A stretch of DNA of 64,000 nt from Halopseudomonas aestusnigri. GTDB taxonomy: Bacteria > Pseudomonadota > Gammaproteobacteria > Pseudomonadales > Pseudomonadaceae. The translations under genes and the position numbers were made by a program. Below are positions 42,884 through 52,263 of the stretch, piece by piece. The stretch lies in NCBI RefSeq assembly GCF_002197985.1, contig NZ_NBYK01000012.1:45461-109460 (forward strand), in the 5' to 3' direction. The notes under the pieces are model-generated. The model was not told the DNA's origin, made no database searches, and was given only the letters and a program-made list of their open reading frames with translations. Each line of letters begins with the position of its first letter. Position 1 is the stretch's first letter.

Positions 42884-45046
42884 ATGAAATATTCGCGATA
42901 TTCCCTTTGCGGCGCGCTGCTGTGCGCCCCTGTTTTTTTTGTGCATGCTGAAAATGCCATCGACCTGCCGACCTTGACCGTAACCGGCAAGATTCATCGG
43001 ACAACCGACCTGCAGCTTGATACCCCTGCCGAGTCCGGTTCGCGGCTTGGCCTGACGCCGCGGGAAACGCCCGCCTCGGTCAGCGTGGTTGGCCGTGAGC
43101 AGATCGAACAGCGTGATGCGCTGGATACCCAGGACATTCTCTCCGGGGTGCCGGGCGTCACCGCTGCGTCGCCGCCCGGTCAGGCCGGTTTTGTGTCCTG
43201 GCGCGGCTTTACCGGCGCGCAGGTGACGCAGATGTTCAACGGCATCACCGTGCAGTACGACAGCATTGCCGCCCGCCCGGTCGACAGCTGGATCTATGAC
43301 CGCGTTGAGGCCATCGGCGGCGCTTCCAGCTTTCTCAATGGTGCCGGCGGGGTTGGCGGCTCGATCAACTACATCACCAAGCTGGCCGACCCGAGCGAGT
43401 CGTTTCGCGAGGCGCGCATCCGCTATGGCAGCTTTGACAGCCGTGAGCTGGCGCTGGGCGTCAATCAACTGCTGACCGAGGGGCCGGTACGCAATACCCT
43501 GCGGCTGGATATCAGCCAGACCGACAGCAACGGTTGGGCTGACCGCGAAGAGCGCAGCGCCTTTACCGGCGCGCTGTCGCTGCGCACCGATTTCAGCGAA
43601 CGGCTGTCGCATACCCTGGCGCTGGAGTATCAGAACGAGCAGGTCGACAGCCCCTACTGGGGCACCCCGGCGCTGCAGCCGCTGGGTGGCGAGATGAAGA
43701 TCGATGACAGCCGCCGCTTCGAGAACTACAACGTCGAGGACGGGCGCTACGAGCAGCGGGTGCGCTGGCTGCGCTCGATCACCGAGTATCAGCTCAGCGA
43801 CCAGACCCGCCTGCGCAATACCTACTATCACTACAACACCCAGCGCGATTACCGCAATCTGGAGCGCTACACCTATACCGCCGACAACAGCCAGATCAGC
43901 CGCTCGGCTGCGCTGCTACAACGCCACGATCAGGAGCTGAACGGCAACCGCGTCGACCTGCTGCATGAAGGCATGCTCTGGTCACGGCGCAGCGACTGGT
44001 CGCTGGGGCTGGACTATAGCCACAACGTGCAGACCCGCTACCCGCGCTCGATCTCGGCGGTATTTGATGTGGTGGACCCGGATCACTTCAATCCGGGCCG
44101 GTTCTACGATATTCCCGGTATGACCCCCGGCCACGATCCGCAGCGCACCAACGAGGTGGATACCTGGGCACTGTACCTGGAAAACCGCACCGAGCTGACC
44201 GACCGGCTGGCGCTGATCAGCGCCCTGCGTCACGACTGGATCGACCTGGAGGTCACCAACCATCAGACGCCGTCGGCGACCAACCCGGCATTTTTCAGCC
44301 AGACCTACGAGCCGACCACCGGTCGTCTGGGCCTGGTCTACCAGCTCACGCCGGCAGCCAACGTCTATGTGCAGTACAGCACGGCGGCGGACCCGCCGTC
44401 CGGTATTCTCACCACCGCCAGTTTCAATCAGGTGCAGGACTTTGATCTGACCACCGGCGAGCAGTGGGAAATCGGCAGCAAGCTGGATTTCCTCGACGGA
44501 CGCGGCTCGGCCACCCTGTCGCTGTATCAGCTGGAGCGTGAAGATCTTTCCACCGCGGACCCGAACAACCCGGGTCAGACCCTGCCGGTCGGCAAGCAGT
44601 CAGCCCGTGGCATCGAACTGGCAGCGGCGCTGCAGGTGACCGACAGCGTGCGCGCCGAGGGCAACATGGCCTGGGTCGATGCCGAGTACGACGAGTTTAA
44701 TGCCAACGTCGGCGGCAGCGCAGTGTCCTACGCGGGCAACCGGCCGAGCAACGTACCCAAGCGGGTCGCCAACCTCTGGCTGACCTGGGCACCAGTCAGC
44801 GACTGGCAGCTGGGCCTGGATACCCGCTATGTGTCCTCGGTTTATGCCGATTCGGCCAATACCCTGTGGGTGCCGTCCTACACCCTGTTTGGGGCGCATG
44901 TGCGTTATCAGCTCAGCGCCGAGACCGAGCTGACCCTGCGTGGGCGCAACCTGACTGACGAGATATACGCCCGTCAGGCGGGCAGCAGCATGCTGTATCT
45001 CGGCGTACCGCGCAGCGTCGAGCTGAGCCTGCAGACGCGTTTCTGA
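42884..45046 (+). CDS. TonB-dependent siderophore-type receptor
   Basis: A 720-residue outer-membrane receptor. A signal peptide ending VHA-E is followed by a TonB box-like LPTLTVTGK (about residues 28-36), a plug domain (RETPASVSVVGREQIEQRD...GGVGGSINYITK), and a 22-strand barrel ending in LSLQTRF with the terminal phenylalanine needed for barrel insertion. No N-terminal signalling extension is present, so it does not drive a surface-signalling sigma factor. The plug resembles hydroxamate/ferrichrome-type receptors; the ligand is not determinable here. ATG 42884 has AGGA upstream. Confidence 0.9.
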   Translation: MKYSRYSLCGALLCAPVFFVHAENAIDLPTLTVTGKIHRTTDLQLDTPAESGSRLGLTPRETPASVSVVGREQIEQRDALDTQDILSGVPGVTAASPPGQAGFVSWRGFTGAQVTQMFNGITVQYDSIAARPVDSWIYDRVEAIGGASSFLNGAGGVGGSINYITKLADPSESFREARIRYGSFDSRELALGVNQLLTEGPVRNTLRLDISQTDSNGWADREERSAFTGALSLRTDFSERLSHTLALEYQNEQVDSPYWGTPALQPLGGEMKIDDSRRFENYNVEDGRYEQRVRWLRSITEYQLSDQTRLRNTYYHYNTQRDYRNLERYTYTADNSQISRSAALLQRHDQELNGNRVDLLHEGMLWSRRSDWSLGLDYSHNVQTRYPRSISAVFDVVDPDHFNPGRFYDIPGMTPGHDPQRTNEVDTWALYLENRTELTDRLALISALRHDWIDLEVTNHQTPSATNPAFFSQTYEPTTGRLGLVYQLTPAANVYVQYSTAADPPSGILTTASFNQVQDFDLTTGEQWEIGSKLDFLDGRGSATLSLYQLEREDLSTADPNNPGQTLPVGKQSARGIELAAALQVTDSVRAEGNMAWVDAEYDEFNANVGGSAVSYAGNRPSNVPKRVANLWLTWAPVSDWQLGLDTRYVSSVYADSANTLWVPSYTLFGAHVRYQLSAETELTLRGRNLTDEIYARQAGSSMLYLGVPRSVELSLQTRF

Positions 45047-45092
45047 TGCAATCGTGCCGCCGGCCCTGCTGGCCGGCGGTCAGGAGATTCCG

Positions 45093-46550
45093 ATGAAACG
45101 TTATCTGTATTTATGGCATCGCTGGCTCGGCATTGTCCTGTGCCTGTTTATGGCCATGTGGTTCTTCTCGGGCGTGGTGATGCTCTATGTCGGCTACCCC
45201 AAGCTGACCCCTCGTGAGCATCTGGCGCACCTGCCGGCTCTGCCAGTTGAGGGCTGCTGTGCTGCACCGGTGAGGGCTGGCGCCGACTGGCCCGAAGGGC
45301 TGACCCTGAGCAGCATCGGCGGGGAGCCGGTGTACCTGCTGTCACGGTCAGGCCAGGCTGCGCAGGTGCTTGACGCGCTAACAGGAATTCCTGCCGGGCC
45401 GGTGGATGCGGAGCGGGCGCTGGCGGCCGCTGACCAGTTCGCACCGGGAGCACCGGCCGAGCTGCAAGCACTGATCGACGAAGACGCCTGGACCCACTCG
45501 CGGGCGCTGGACGCTGACCGGCCGCTCTACCGTATTGCGCTGCACGACGCTCAGCGTCGGCTGATTTATGTATCCAGTCAAACCGGTGCAGTGGTGCGCG
45601 ATGCCACCGGCACCGAGCGGGTGTGGAACTGGGTCGGTACCTGGATTCACTGGCTGTATCCGCTACGCGGTAATGTGCTGCAGCCGATCTGGACGGACAC
45701 CGTGATCTGGCTGTCGCTGGCTGCCACCTTGATGGGGCTGCTGGGCATGATCATTGGTGTGCTGCGCTGGCGTCGACGACGCTACCGCAGCGGCAGTCAT
45801 TCGCCCTACCGTGGCTGGGCACGCTGGCACCACCTTACCGGTCTGGTGGCCGGGGTGCTGCTGATTTGCTGGATCTTCAGCGGATTGATGTCAATGAACC
45901 CCTGGGGCATTTTCAGCCGCGCACCAACCCTGGCCGTAGCTGCGTACAGCGGCTCGCCAGAGCCGCCTGCCCAGACGGATGTTGGCGATGTGCTGCGGCG
46001 CCTGCAGGTGGGTGGCTGGCAGCCGGTCGAGCTGCAATGGCGGCGGATCGGTGGCCGCTACTGGGTGAGCGCAAGCAACGCGGCCGGTGAGCAGCGGGTG
46101 CTGGACCTGCAGACTGGTGCGCTGGTCGGGCAGCTGCCGCGTGAACTGCTGCAAGCGTCGATTGCGGCCATGGCGCCAACGCAGCAGGTGCAGTTCGAAT
46201 GGCTGACGGCCCACGATTTCTATTACTACCCGCGCGCCGAGCACAGCATGCTGGGGCACCTGCCAAAACCCTTGCCGATGTTACGTGCCCGTTTCGCCGA
46301 TGGCCGTTGGGTGGAGGTTGACCCGGCGACCGGCGCGCTGCTCGGTCAAAGCAGTCCGGCGCGGAGGGTTTCGCGGGTACTGTTTGCGCTGCTGCACAGT
46401 TGGGACTGGTTGCCGCTGCTGGATCATCGGCCATTGTGGGATGTTTGGATGGTCGGCTTCAGTCTGGGTGGCATGCTGATCAGCGTCAGCGGTGTTGTGA
46501 TTGGTTATCGGCGGTTGCGGCCGGGACGGCGCCGCACGGTGAGGAGCTGA
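45093..46550 (+). CDS. PepSY-associated inner-membrane protein
   Basis: A 485-residue membrane protein with four main helices (about 8-30, 205-232, 258-280, 445-470) and large periplasmic loops. It has paired PepSY-like domains and the usual RWHHLTGLVAGVLLICWIFSGLMSMNPWG motif and closing HSWDWLPLLDHRPLWD. Such proteins next to TonB receptors probably act as ferric-siderophore reductases, with conserved histidines carrying haem or electrons. ATG 45093 has AGGAG upstream; the receptor stop is 46 bp before, so the two are one operon. Confidence 0.85.
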   Translation: MKRYLYLWHRWLGIVLCLFMAMWFFSGVVMLYVGYPKLTPREHLAHLPALPVEGCCAAPVRAGADWPEGLTLSSIGGEPVYLLSRSGQAAQVLDALTGIPAGPVDAERALAAADQFAPGAPAELQALIDEDAWTHSRALDADRPLYRIALHDAQRRLIYVSSQTGAVVRDATGTERVWNWVGTWIHWLYPLRGNVLQPIWTDTVIWLSLAATLMGLLGMIIGVLRWRRRRYRSGSHSPYRGWARWHHLTGLVAGVLLICWIFSGLMSMNPWGIFSRAPTLAVAAYSGSPEPPAQTDVGDVLRRLQVGGWQPVELQWRRIGGRYWVSASNAAGEQRVLDLQTGALVGQLPRELLQASIAAMAPTQQVQFEWLTAHDFYYYPRAEHSMLGHLPKPLPMLRARFADGRWVEVDPATGALLGQSSPARRVSRVLFALLHSWDWLPLLDHRPLWDVWMVGFSLGGMLISVSGVVIGYRRLRPGRRRTVRS

Positions 46551-46618
46551 GTGCGGTTGCGGGGTCGGTCTTGCCAGCTCTGACGGATTTCCGGCTCGCG
46601 TTGCCGGGGTTCGCTGCC

Positions 46619-46646
46619 GGCGGCGTACCCGGCAGGGTACGCCGCC
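46619..46646. terminator. Strong hairpin between convergent genes
   Basis: GGCGGCGTACCC (46619-46630) and GGGTACGCCGCC (46635-46646) form a perfect 12-bp stem with a GGCA loop. It sits between the PepSY gene and the convergent lipoprotein gene. The T run is absent on both sides, so it is a likely but imperfect bidirectional terminator. Confidence 0.6.
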
Positions 46647-46671
46647 TTGCAGACCGGGATTATGGCCTGAT

Positions 46672-46881
46672 TCAGCGCTCCATAATCTGTTTGACGCTGG
46701 ATGCGGGAATGGCTTGTTCGCGGCCTTCATCATCTTCGAACATGTACATTCCGGTGTCCTCATCGAGTTTGGGTTTGCTGTCGGTGGCGATTATCTCGCC
46801 ACTGGTAGTGCTGATGATGTACTCGCTGGAGCAGCCAGCCAGAGCAACGGTGCACAGTAACGCCGGGATCAGTGGTTTCAT
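46672..46881 (-). CDS. YgdI/YgdR-family small lipoprotein
   Basis: A 69-residue lipoprotein. The signal ends in ALAGC with lipidated Cys about 17, then SSEYIISTTSGEIIATDSKPKLDEDTGMYMFEDDEG, the Sm-like beta fold of the YgdI/YgdR (DUF903) family. These proteins sit in the cell envelope and their role is unknown. The ATG at 46881 is unambiguous; convergent with the PepSY gene. Confidence 0.87.
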   Translation of the reverse strand: MKPLIPALLCTVALAGCSSEYIISTTSGEIIATDSKPKLDEDTGMYMFEDDEGREQAIPASSVKQIMER

Positions 46882-46979
46882 CGGGCAGGGCCTTCGCTGG
46901 GGCAGTGCGCATCACACCTGTGGTGCGCTTCACCATGAACGTTAGCCGCTGCTTCAGAGGGTTGCCACAGACTGCAGGC

Positions 46980-47834
46980 TCAGGTGTTCACCGCGTCAGG
47001 ATCGATTGAGGCGCCGGCCCCCAGCTGCGCGCGCTGTTGGGCGAGTTTCGCCCCTTCGGCAGCGGTAAAGGCGAAGGTGCGCTCCGGGTCGCTCGCGCGC
47101 ATCTGCAACGCCATCAGCTCCATACCTTCGGCAACAACGATGTCGTGCTTGCCGGCGCTCAGACCTTCAATGATGGTGCGCGCGGCGTCGTCAGGATCGA
47201 TACCGTTGTCGATGTTGGCGTCCGACCGGCCGCGTGCATTCCCGCCGCCCTCCAGCGCGTTGGCGGCAATGGCGGTGCGCACCGAACCGGGAATGATCAC
47301 GCTCACGCCAATGCCGTAGGCCTGCTCGACTTCGGCGCGCAATGCCTCGAAGTAGCCGACTACCGCGTGCTTGGCACCGCAGTAGCCCGTGCGCAGGGGC
47401 GCGCCGAGCTTGCCGGCAACCGAGCTGACCACCGCCAGCTGACCGCTGCCCTGCTCGACCAGGCGTGGCAGCAGCAACTGGGTCAGGGCAACCGGCGCGA
47501 GATAGTCGACTTCCATCAACTGGCGATAGACCTGCAGGCTGGTATCCAGCGCAAGGCTGCGCTGACTGATCCCGGCGTTGTTGATCAGCAGATCAATGCG
47601 GCCACGCCAGCCCCAGGCCTGCTCGACCAATGCCGGCAGGCGGTCGTAGTCGGTGGTTTCGAAGGGCAGTACCAGGGTGCGCTCGGGCGCCACGGCGGCC
47701 AGAGCCTGCAGCGCGTCGGCGCGGCGACCGGACAGGATTACCTCGGCGTCCTGTGCCAGCATGGCCCTGGCCAGCGCTTCACCGATGCCTGAGGAGGCGC
47801 CGGTGATCCATACCACTCTGGATGCGAAACTCAT
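46980..47834 (-). CDS. Short-chain dehydrogenase/reductase
   Basis: A 284-residue classical SDR with N-terminal cofactor motif VWITGASSGIGEALARAML (about 8-26), NNAGISQRS, and catalytic Ser-Tyr-Lys in VVSSVAG...TGYCGAKHA. The arginine in LSGRRAD suggests NADP(H) preference. It resembles membrane-associated DHRS7-like members. Substrate unknown. Starts at ATG 47834. No operon partner is evident. Confidence 0.85.
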   Translation of the reverse strand: MSFASRVVWITGASSGIGEALARAMLAQDAEVILSGRRADALQALAAVAPERTLVLPFETTDYDRLPALVEQAWGWRGRIDLLINNAGISQRSLALDTSLQVYRQLMEVDYLAPVALTQLLLPRLVEQGSGQLAVVSSVAGKLGAPLRTGYCGAKHAVVGYFEALRAEVEQAYGIGVSVIIPGSVRTAIAANALEGGGNARGRSDANIDNGIDPDDAARTIIEGLSAGKHDIVVAEGMELMALQMRASDPERTFAFTAAEGAKLAQQRAQLGAGASIDPDAVNT

Positions 47835-47947
47835 CTTCTTGTTCTCCTGTTATGGTCGTGCCGCGACTGGCCCGGCCGGGCGTTCACCATAGGGAGACAG
47901 GCAGGAAGGAATCTGTCGCCGGGGCGACAGTCTGCAACGGCAGGATC

Positions 47948-47986
47948 AGGTCCTGACCGGACGCATGGCGCGTCCGGACAAGACCT
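47948..47986 (-). terminator. Hairpin after the secreted helical protein gene
   Basis: Inverted repeats AGGTC/GACCT and CCGGACGC/GCGTCCGG make a long hairpin just past the 47995 stop codon on the minus strand, but no T tract follows. A moderate candidate. Confidence 0.45.
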
Positions 47987-47994
47987 GAAGGCGC

Positions 47995-48711
47995 TCAGTT
48001 GAGCGCGGCGAGGATCGACCGCAGCTGGCCGGCGTCCACCTGATTGGCGTTGGCCAGGCTCAGGAACGACTGGCTGGTGCCGCTCCAGGCGTTGATCAGG
48101 CTGGGCAGATTGCGGGCCACGGAGCTGGCCTCACTGATGCTGCGGGTCAGCTCACCGGCGGCCATCGGGTTGGACAGCAGCGAGCCGGCACTGCCCTTGG
48201 CGCTGTCCAGCCAGCTCTGGAACGCGCCGCTCAGCAGCGAGCCTTCCTTCAGACCGTTCTGGTAGAAGGGAATGGCCTCGGCCAGCGTGCTGCGGTTTGC
48301 CCCGCTCAGTGTGCCGCCCTGTGCGAGCAGGCCCTGAATCAGTGCCTGGTTGCTGCTGGTCAGCTCGGTGTCAGCGGCGATCGATGCCGTGTCCGTGTTT
48401 GCCCCCTGTGCATAGTTGGCGGCCGCAGCCAGCGTGCGACTGGCGATGTCGGTTTGCCCCGTCGCTTCCAGGGTTTTGGCCTGGGCCATCAGCATGTTGT
48501 TCATGCTCGCGTTGAAGCGCTGCATCAGCAGATCCTGCTGCTGGGCCAGGTTTTCGGCACCGGCGGCTTCGCCACCTTGCGCTGCTGTGTTCAGCGCTGC
48601 GCCTGCGGCGGCCTTCAGCGAGTCCAGACCAAATGCCTGAGCCTGACTGGCGGCCAGCATGCCGGCGGCGATCAGGCTCAGCAGGCCTGCGTGGATGCGG
48701 TTGTTCTTCAT
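47995..48711 (-). CDS. Secreted alpha-helical protein of unknown function
   Basis: A 238-residue protein with a signal peptide ending AQA-F. The mature part is rich in Ala, Ser, Leu, Gln and Asn with no cysteine, and is almost certainly helical (LAQQQDLLMQRFNASMNNMLMAQAKTLEATGQ, then repeated LxxA patterns). It is probably periplasmic or extracellular. I do not recognise the family. It lies downstream of the DUF1329 operon terminator and so has its own promoter in the gap above. Confidence 0.7.
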   Translation of the reverse strand: MKNNRIHAGLLSLIAAGMLAASQAQAFGLDSLKAAAGAALNTAAQGGEAAGAENLAQQQDLLMQRFNASMNNMLMAQAKTLEATGQTDIASRTLAAAANYAQGANTDTASIAADTELTSSNQALIQGLLAQGGTLSGANRSTLAEAIPFYQNGLKEGSLLSGAFQSWLDSAKGSAGSLLSNPMAAGELTRSISEASSVARNLPSLINAWSGTSQSFLSLANANQVDAGQLRSILAALN

Positions 48712-49027
48712 CTTTCCATATTCTCCTGAATGGGGCTCCGTCGTGGATTTGCGTCGTTCCAGAGGTCCTTCCTGCAGTGCTGCTGGCGTGCTGCAAAGGC
48801 AATGGCAAAGCGGGTCTACCTGACGCAGCGCGCACTCTACCCGATTCGAGCGCTCGGCGGGAGCAGGTGCAGTTGATAGATGCTGACTGGTTATCGGGCC
48901 GTGAGTACTTGGGCGAGGCGGAGCAGCGTCTGCGGGATGAGCGTCGTCTACTCACCGCCATGCCGTAATAAACCAAAAAAAGCCCGCGTTGCGCGGGCTT
49001 AATACGGAGCAGTGCCGGTGTTGCTGA
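48712..49027. other. Gap between the secreted protein gene and the DUF1329 operon
   Basis: 316 bp holding the operon terminator at 48980-49000 and, presumably, the promoter of the secreted helical protein gene. Plus-strand codons about 48860-48968 look partly coding-like and end in TAA TAA, but no start codon or ribosome-binding site supports a gene. Confidence 0.5.
48972..49000 (-). terminator. Terminator of the DUF1329-DUF1302-RND-YCF48 operon
   Basis: Reading the minus strand, AAGCCCGCG/CGCGGGCTT around a three-base loop is followed by TTTTTT. It is 28 bp past the DUF1329 stop. Confidence 0.88.
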
Positions 49028-50347
49028 TCAGTTCCCGGTGGCGCGCATGTGCTGAACGCTGAACATGTCCGGGGTGCTCAGGCTGGGGTCGACCTGGCCC
49101 TTGAATTGGCCGGTGGTGCAGTGCATGGCCTGTACGTCGATCATGCTGAAGCTGTCGTCAATGGATACGCCACTGCCCTGGTTGGCAGGCAGGTGGTGGT
49201 CCGGGTGGGCCTGGCCGATGGTGAAGGTTTTCCACATGCTGCCCTTGCGGTCATAGGCCACGGTGCGCGGGATGGTGAAGGTCTGGGCATCCATGAAGTG
49301 CACGCGGCGGGACAGCGGGTGGCTGCCGTCGACCGGGGTGGCCTCCACTTCGTAGACCTTGCGCAGCTGCCAGGTGATGTTCGGGAAGCAACCGCCCTTG
49401 CCGGAGAACGCCACGACCTGATAACCGTCGCTGTCCTGATGGGTTTCGGTATCGAGTTGCAGCTCGTTGTGGTTGTAGAAGGGCATGAGCATGTAACGGG
49501 TGCCCTTGTAGGCCCAGTTCATGTCGGAAATACGGCCGTTGTAGCCCTCGAAGTCTTCGATCATCAGATCGGAACCCAGGAAGGCGTCGGTGACCTGACC
49601 GGTGGCCAGGCGGCGTACGCGGCGCTGAAAGCCCAGATACAGCCAGGAGTTGTCGCGCTTGAGGTCGTCCATGGCACGGTGGATGAGCAGTTGGGTGTTG
49701 CGCACATCATGCGGCTCGAGCACCTGCACGTAGATACCGCGGAACAGCTCCGACGGGTTGGGCGTGATCGCCGGCAGCGGCTCCTGATTGACCCGGCCGG
49801 TGAAGTTCAGGAAGTGAAAGTTGAACTTGATGGTGCGCTCAACCTTGTCGGTGTTCATGTCCCGATACTTCCAGTAGAACGGGTAGATGGCGGCGCTGTC
49901 GCCCCAGTTGTAGCCGTACTTGTAATTCCAGGCGAGTTTCTCGCCGGCACGCGGATCGTTGGCATCCGGCTCTTCCGGGAATGGCCGTCCGGCCTGCCAG
50001 CCGTTCAGCTCGCCGGGCTTGGCACCCAGACTGACGTTGCCTAGACCCGCCCGGCTGGCTTCCACGTAGTTGGGATGAAGGTCGAAGGAGGTGGTCTCGC
50101 CGACCTTGATTTCAACCCAGCCCTGTTCGATGAAGTTGTAGAACGCCGGGTCGATGATGTCCCGGAACTGGGCAACGTTGGCCTGATTGATGGTCATGCC
50201 GGTGGTGAGCCCCGGTGCGCTGGGCGCGGACTCACGATAGGGATAGAAGCTGTTGTCGACGACATCGGCCTGGGCCTGCGCGGTGCAGGCAATCGCCAGT
50301 GCCGTCAGTACGCCGGCCAGGATACGGGTGTGCTTGTTGTTGTTCAT
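49028..50347 (-). CDS. DUF1329 periplasmic protein
   Basis: A 439-residue exported protein with signal peptide ending AQA-DVV (about residue 27). The mature sequence has DUF1329 marks: the MTINQANVAQFRDIIDPAF region, the YRDMNTDKVERTIKF stretch and the KGCFPNITWQLRKVYEVEATP region. The family is uncharacterised; by its length and beta-rich pattern it looks like an outer-membrane lipoprotein-carrier (LolB-like) fold that could shuttle a hydrophobic ligand. It is the last gene of a four-gene operon and follows DUF1302 by 13 bp. Confidence 0.85.
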   Translation of the reverse strand: MNNNKHTRILAGVLTALAIACTAQAQADVVDNSFYPYRESAPSAPGLTTGMTINQANVAQFRDIIDPAFYNFIEQGWVEIKVGETTSFDLHPNYVEASRAGLGNVSLGAKPGELNGWQAGRPFPEEPDANDPRAGEKLAWNYKYGYNWGDSAAIYPFYWKYRDMNTDKVERTIKFNFHFLNFTGRVNQEPLPAITPNPSELFRGIYVQVLEPHDVRNTQLLIHRAMDDLKRDNSWLYLGFQRRVRRLATGQVTDAFLGSDLMIEDFEGYNGRISDMNWAYKGTRYMLMPFYNHNELQLDTETHQDSDGYQVVAFSGKGGCFPNITWQLRKVYEVEATPVDGSHPLSRRVHFMDAQTFTIPRTVAYDRKGSMWKTFTIGQAHPDHHLPANQGSGVSIDDSFSMIDVQAMHCTTGQFKGQVDPSLSTPDMFSVQHMRATGN

Positions 50348-50360
50348 GCTGTTCTCCGAA

Positions 50361-52250
50361 TCAGAAGCTGTAGCGGACGGTCAGTTGCAGTTCGTCCTGG
50401 TTTTTGGCCATGCCCAGCGGGCCGGCGCGGAAGCGACCCAGCGGCTCATAACCGGTCAGCCCCAGGCTGAAACCTTCGGGGTGGCCCGGATAGGCGGCGG
50501 TGAAGGGATCCCAGGGGTTGCAGGTGCGGCAGTCATCGAACTTGTTGGCACCGCTGCCGACCTTCAGGTTGGCGCCCCCGATGACCCGCAGGTTGTCGCT
50601 GACCAGCCATTCGATGCTCGGTGCGATGGTGGTGGCGCCGGCGCGGAAGTCATGCGCAGCCAGCAGTTGCGGGCTCAATCGGTCATTCATCCACCAGCCC
50701 TTGACCAGCAGGGTGCCGATCCAGTTGGCTTTCCAGTCCGGCATGCCGACCCGGCCCAGGGCCCGACGCTCACTCTGGTACTCGTGGATGTGCTGGCCAA
50801 AGATCTGACCCGAGAACAGGAAGGCGCGGCGGCTGTTGAGCCACGGCAGGAAGATGTTCTTGTCGGCACCGACCACATAGCGGGTGACGTTGCTCTCCGA
50901 GAACAAACGGGTCTGCATGGTGTTGGCGAACTCTTCCCCTTCGGTGTGGGCGAGTTCGACGCGGAACACGGTATCCAGCGCCTGGGCGTAGTAGTCCAGC
51001 GAGCCGCCGATCAGGTTGACGCGGGGGAAGTGGATGTCGAACGCGATCAGGTAGGGCCAGATGCCGGTCTCACCGGTGAACCCGTTCTGCGCCGGAATAC
51101 CGCCGCGCAGCGAGGGCAGCTGGCTGCGATAGGTGAGGGCGTTGAGCGAGAAGCCAAGGTCGCGATAGACACCTTCAAGCTTGATGCCGAACTGGGTGTT
51201 GGACAGGCTCCAGTCAGGCATGTGCGCCTCGCGGATACCGATCTGGCCGGGGCCGAAGTCGGTCGCAATCGAGCCATTGGCGAAGTTGGCGACGGTGCCG
51301 CCGTGCTCCCAGAGTGTGTTCATGCCGCGGAAGAAGCAACCCGCGTCGAGAATCACGTTGGGCGAACCGCATTGGCCGATGTTGTGCGGACGGAAGCGGT
51401 CGAAGTTCCAGACGAAGGAGACGTTCAGGTCGTCGAAGATGTCGCCGGCGCCCATGCGGTAGTCGGATTTGACGATCCACATCGGGATGCGGATGTCTTC
51501 CAGCTCGTCGTAAATATTGTTGCGCGAGAAGTCGACCGGGTTGATGACGTCCAGCACCCGGAACAGGTCGGTGCGGCCCCAGATGACCTGTTGTTTGCCC
51601 AGGCGGGTGCTGAGGATATGGCCGTTGTCGAAGCTGTAGTCGAAGTCGACGTACAGTTCGCGAATGAAGTCGAGCCGGTCATTGAACTCGGAGAAGCGCA
51701 GGTCGTTGGTGTCCTGATCCAGGTAGCCGTTGATACAGCCGCGGCTGTCGACATCACAGGGCCGCACCGGGACGCCGAAGGCGACGCCGCCGCTGGTGCT
51801 GTGCAGGTTCTCGCCGAGCACAATCATGCCCTTGTTGGGGTGATCGGCCACATTGAAGGTGTTGGGCAATTGCAGACCGCCACCGTGGGGCACACTGGTG
51901 CTGCCGCCGAAACCGCTGGTGTTCTCCAGGCGAATGCTGCCGCCGGCGCTGCGGCCGTACTCGCTGCTGTTGAGGTCGTAGACCCCGTCGTAGCTGCCAC
52001 GAAATACGCCGTTCCAGGAAACGTTGCTGAAGATGCCGAGTTCGCCGAACTCGCGCTCGGCGTTGATCTGCACCGTGTTGCGAAATTTCGACAGCCCGGC
52101 GGAGTCACGCACGTAGGTCGCGTTCTCGTAGAAGCCGGTTATCTCGGTTTCCTCACTGGCGATCGCAGCGCTGAGCGGGCTCAGCAACAGCCCGGTGCCA
52201 CTCGCCAGAGCGAGGCTCCAGCGTCCGAGGCCTTTTATTTTTGTTTGCAT
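50361..52250 (-). CDS. DUF1302 outer-membrane beta-barrel protein
   Basis: A 629-residue protein with a signal peptide (cleavage about 31, AIA-SEE). The mature protein alternates hydrophobic/polar strands throughout and ends in LQLTVRYSF, the C-terminal aromatic signature of outer-membrane barrels. Stretches such as RLGKQQVIWGRTDLFRVLDVINPVDF are characteristic of DUF1302. Two cysteine pairs (PCDVDSRGC, DDCRTC) may form loop disulfides. It would provide the outer-membrane channel of the operon. Sequence-based substrate prediction is not possible. Confidence 0.88.
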   Translation of the reverse strand: MQTKIKGLGRWSLALASGTGLLLSPLSAAIASEETEITGFYENATYVRDSAGLSKFRNTVQINAEREFGELGIFSNVSWNGVFRGSYDGVYDLNSSEYGRSAGGSIRLENTSGFGGSTSVPHGGGLQLPNTFNVADHPNKGMIVLGENLHSTSGGVAFGVPVRPCDVDSRGCINGYLDQDTNDLRFSEFNDRLDFIRELYVDFDYSFDNGHILSTRLGKQQVIWGRTDLFRVLDVINPVDFSRNNIYDELEDIRIPMWIVKSDYRMGAGDIFDDLNVSFVWNFDRFRPHNIGQCGSPNVILDAGCFFRGMNTLWEHGGTVANFANGSIATDFGPGQIGIREAHMPDWSLSNTQFGIKLEGVYRDLGFSLNALTYRSQLPSLRGGIPAQNGFTGETGIWPYLIAFDIHFPRVNLIGGSLDYYAQALDTVFRVELAHTEGEEFANTMQTRLFSESNVTRYVVGADKNIFLPWLNSRRAFLFSGQIFGQHIHEYQSERRALGRVGMPDWKANWIGTLLVKGWWMNDRLSPQLLAAHDFRAGATTIAPSIEWLVSDNLRVIGGANLKVGSGANKFDDCRTCNPWDPFTAAYPGHPEGFSLGLTGYEPLGRFRAGPLGMAKNQDELQLTVRYSF

Positions 52251-52263
52251 TGGCAGTTCCTCA

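Noticed and set aside
48860-48968. Short coding-like plus-strand segment ending in TAA TAA
   Set aside because: It has plausible codon use over about 35 residues but no start codon, ribosome-binding site or family match; it could be a chance frame or a decayed gene end.
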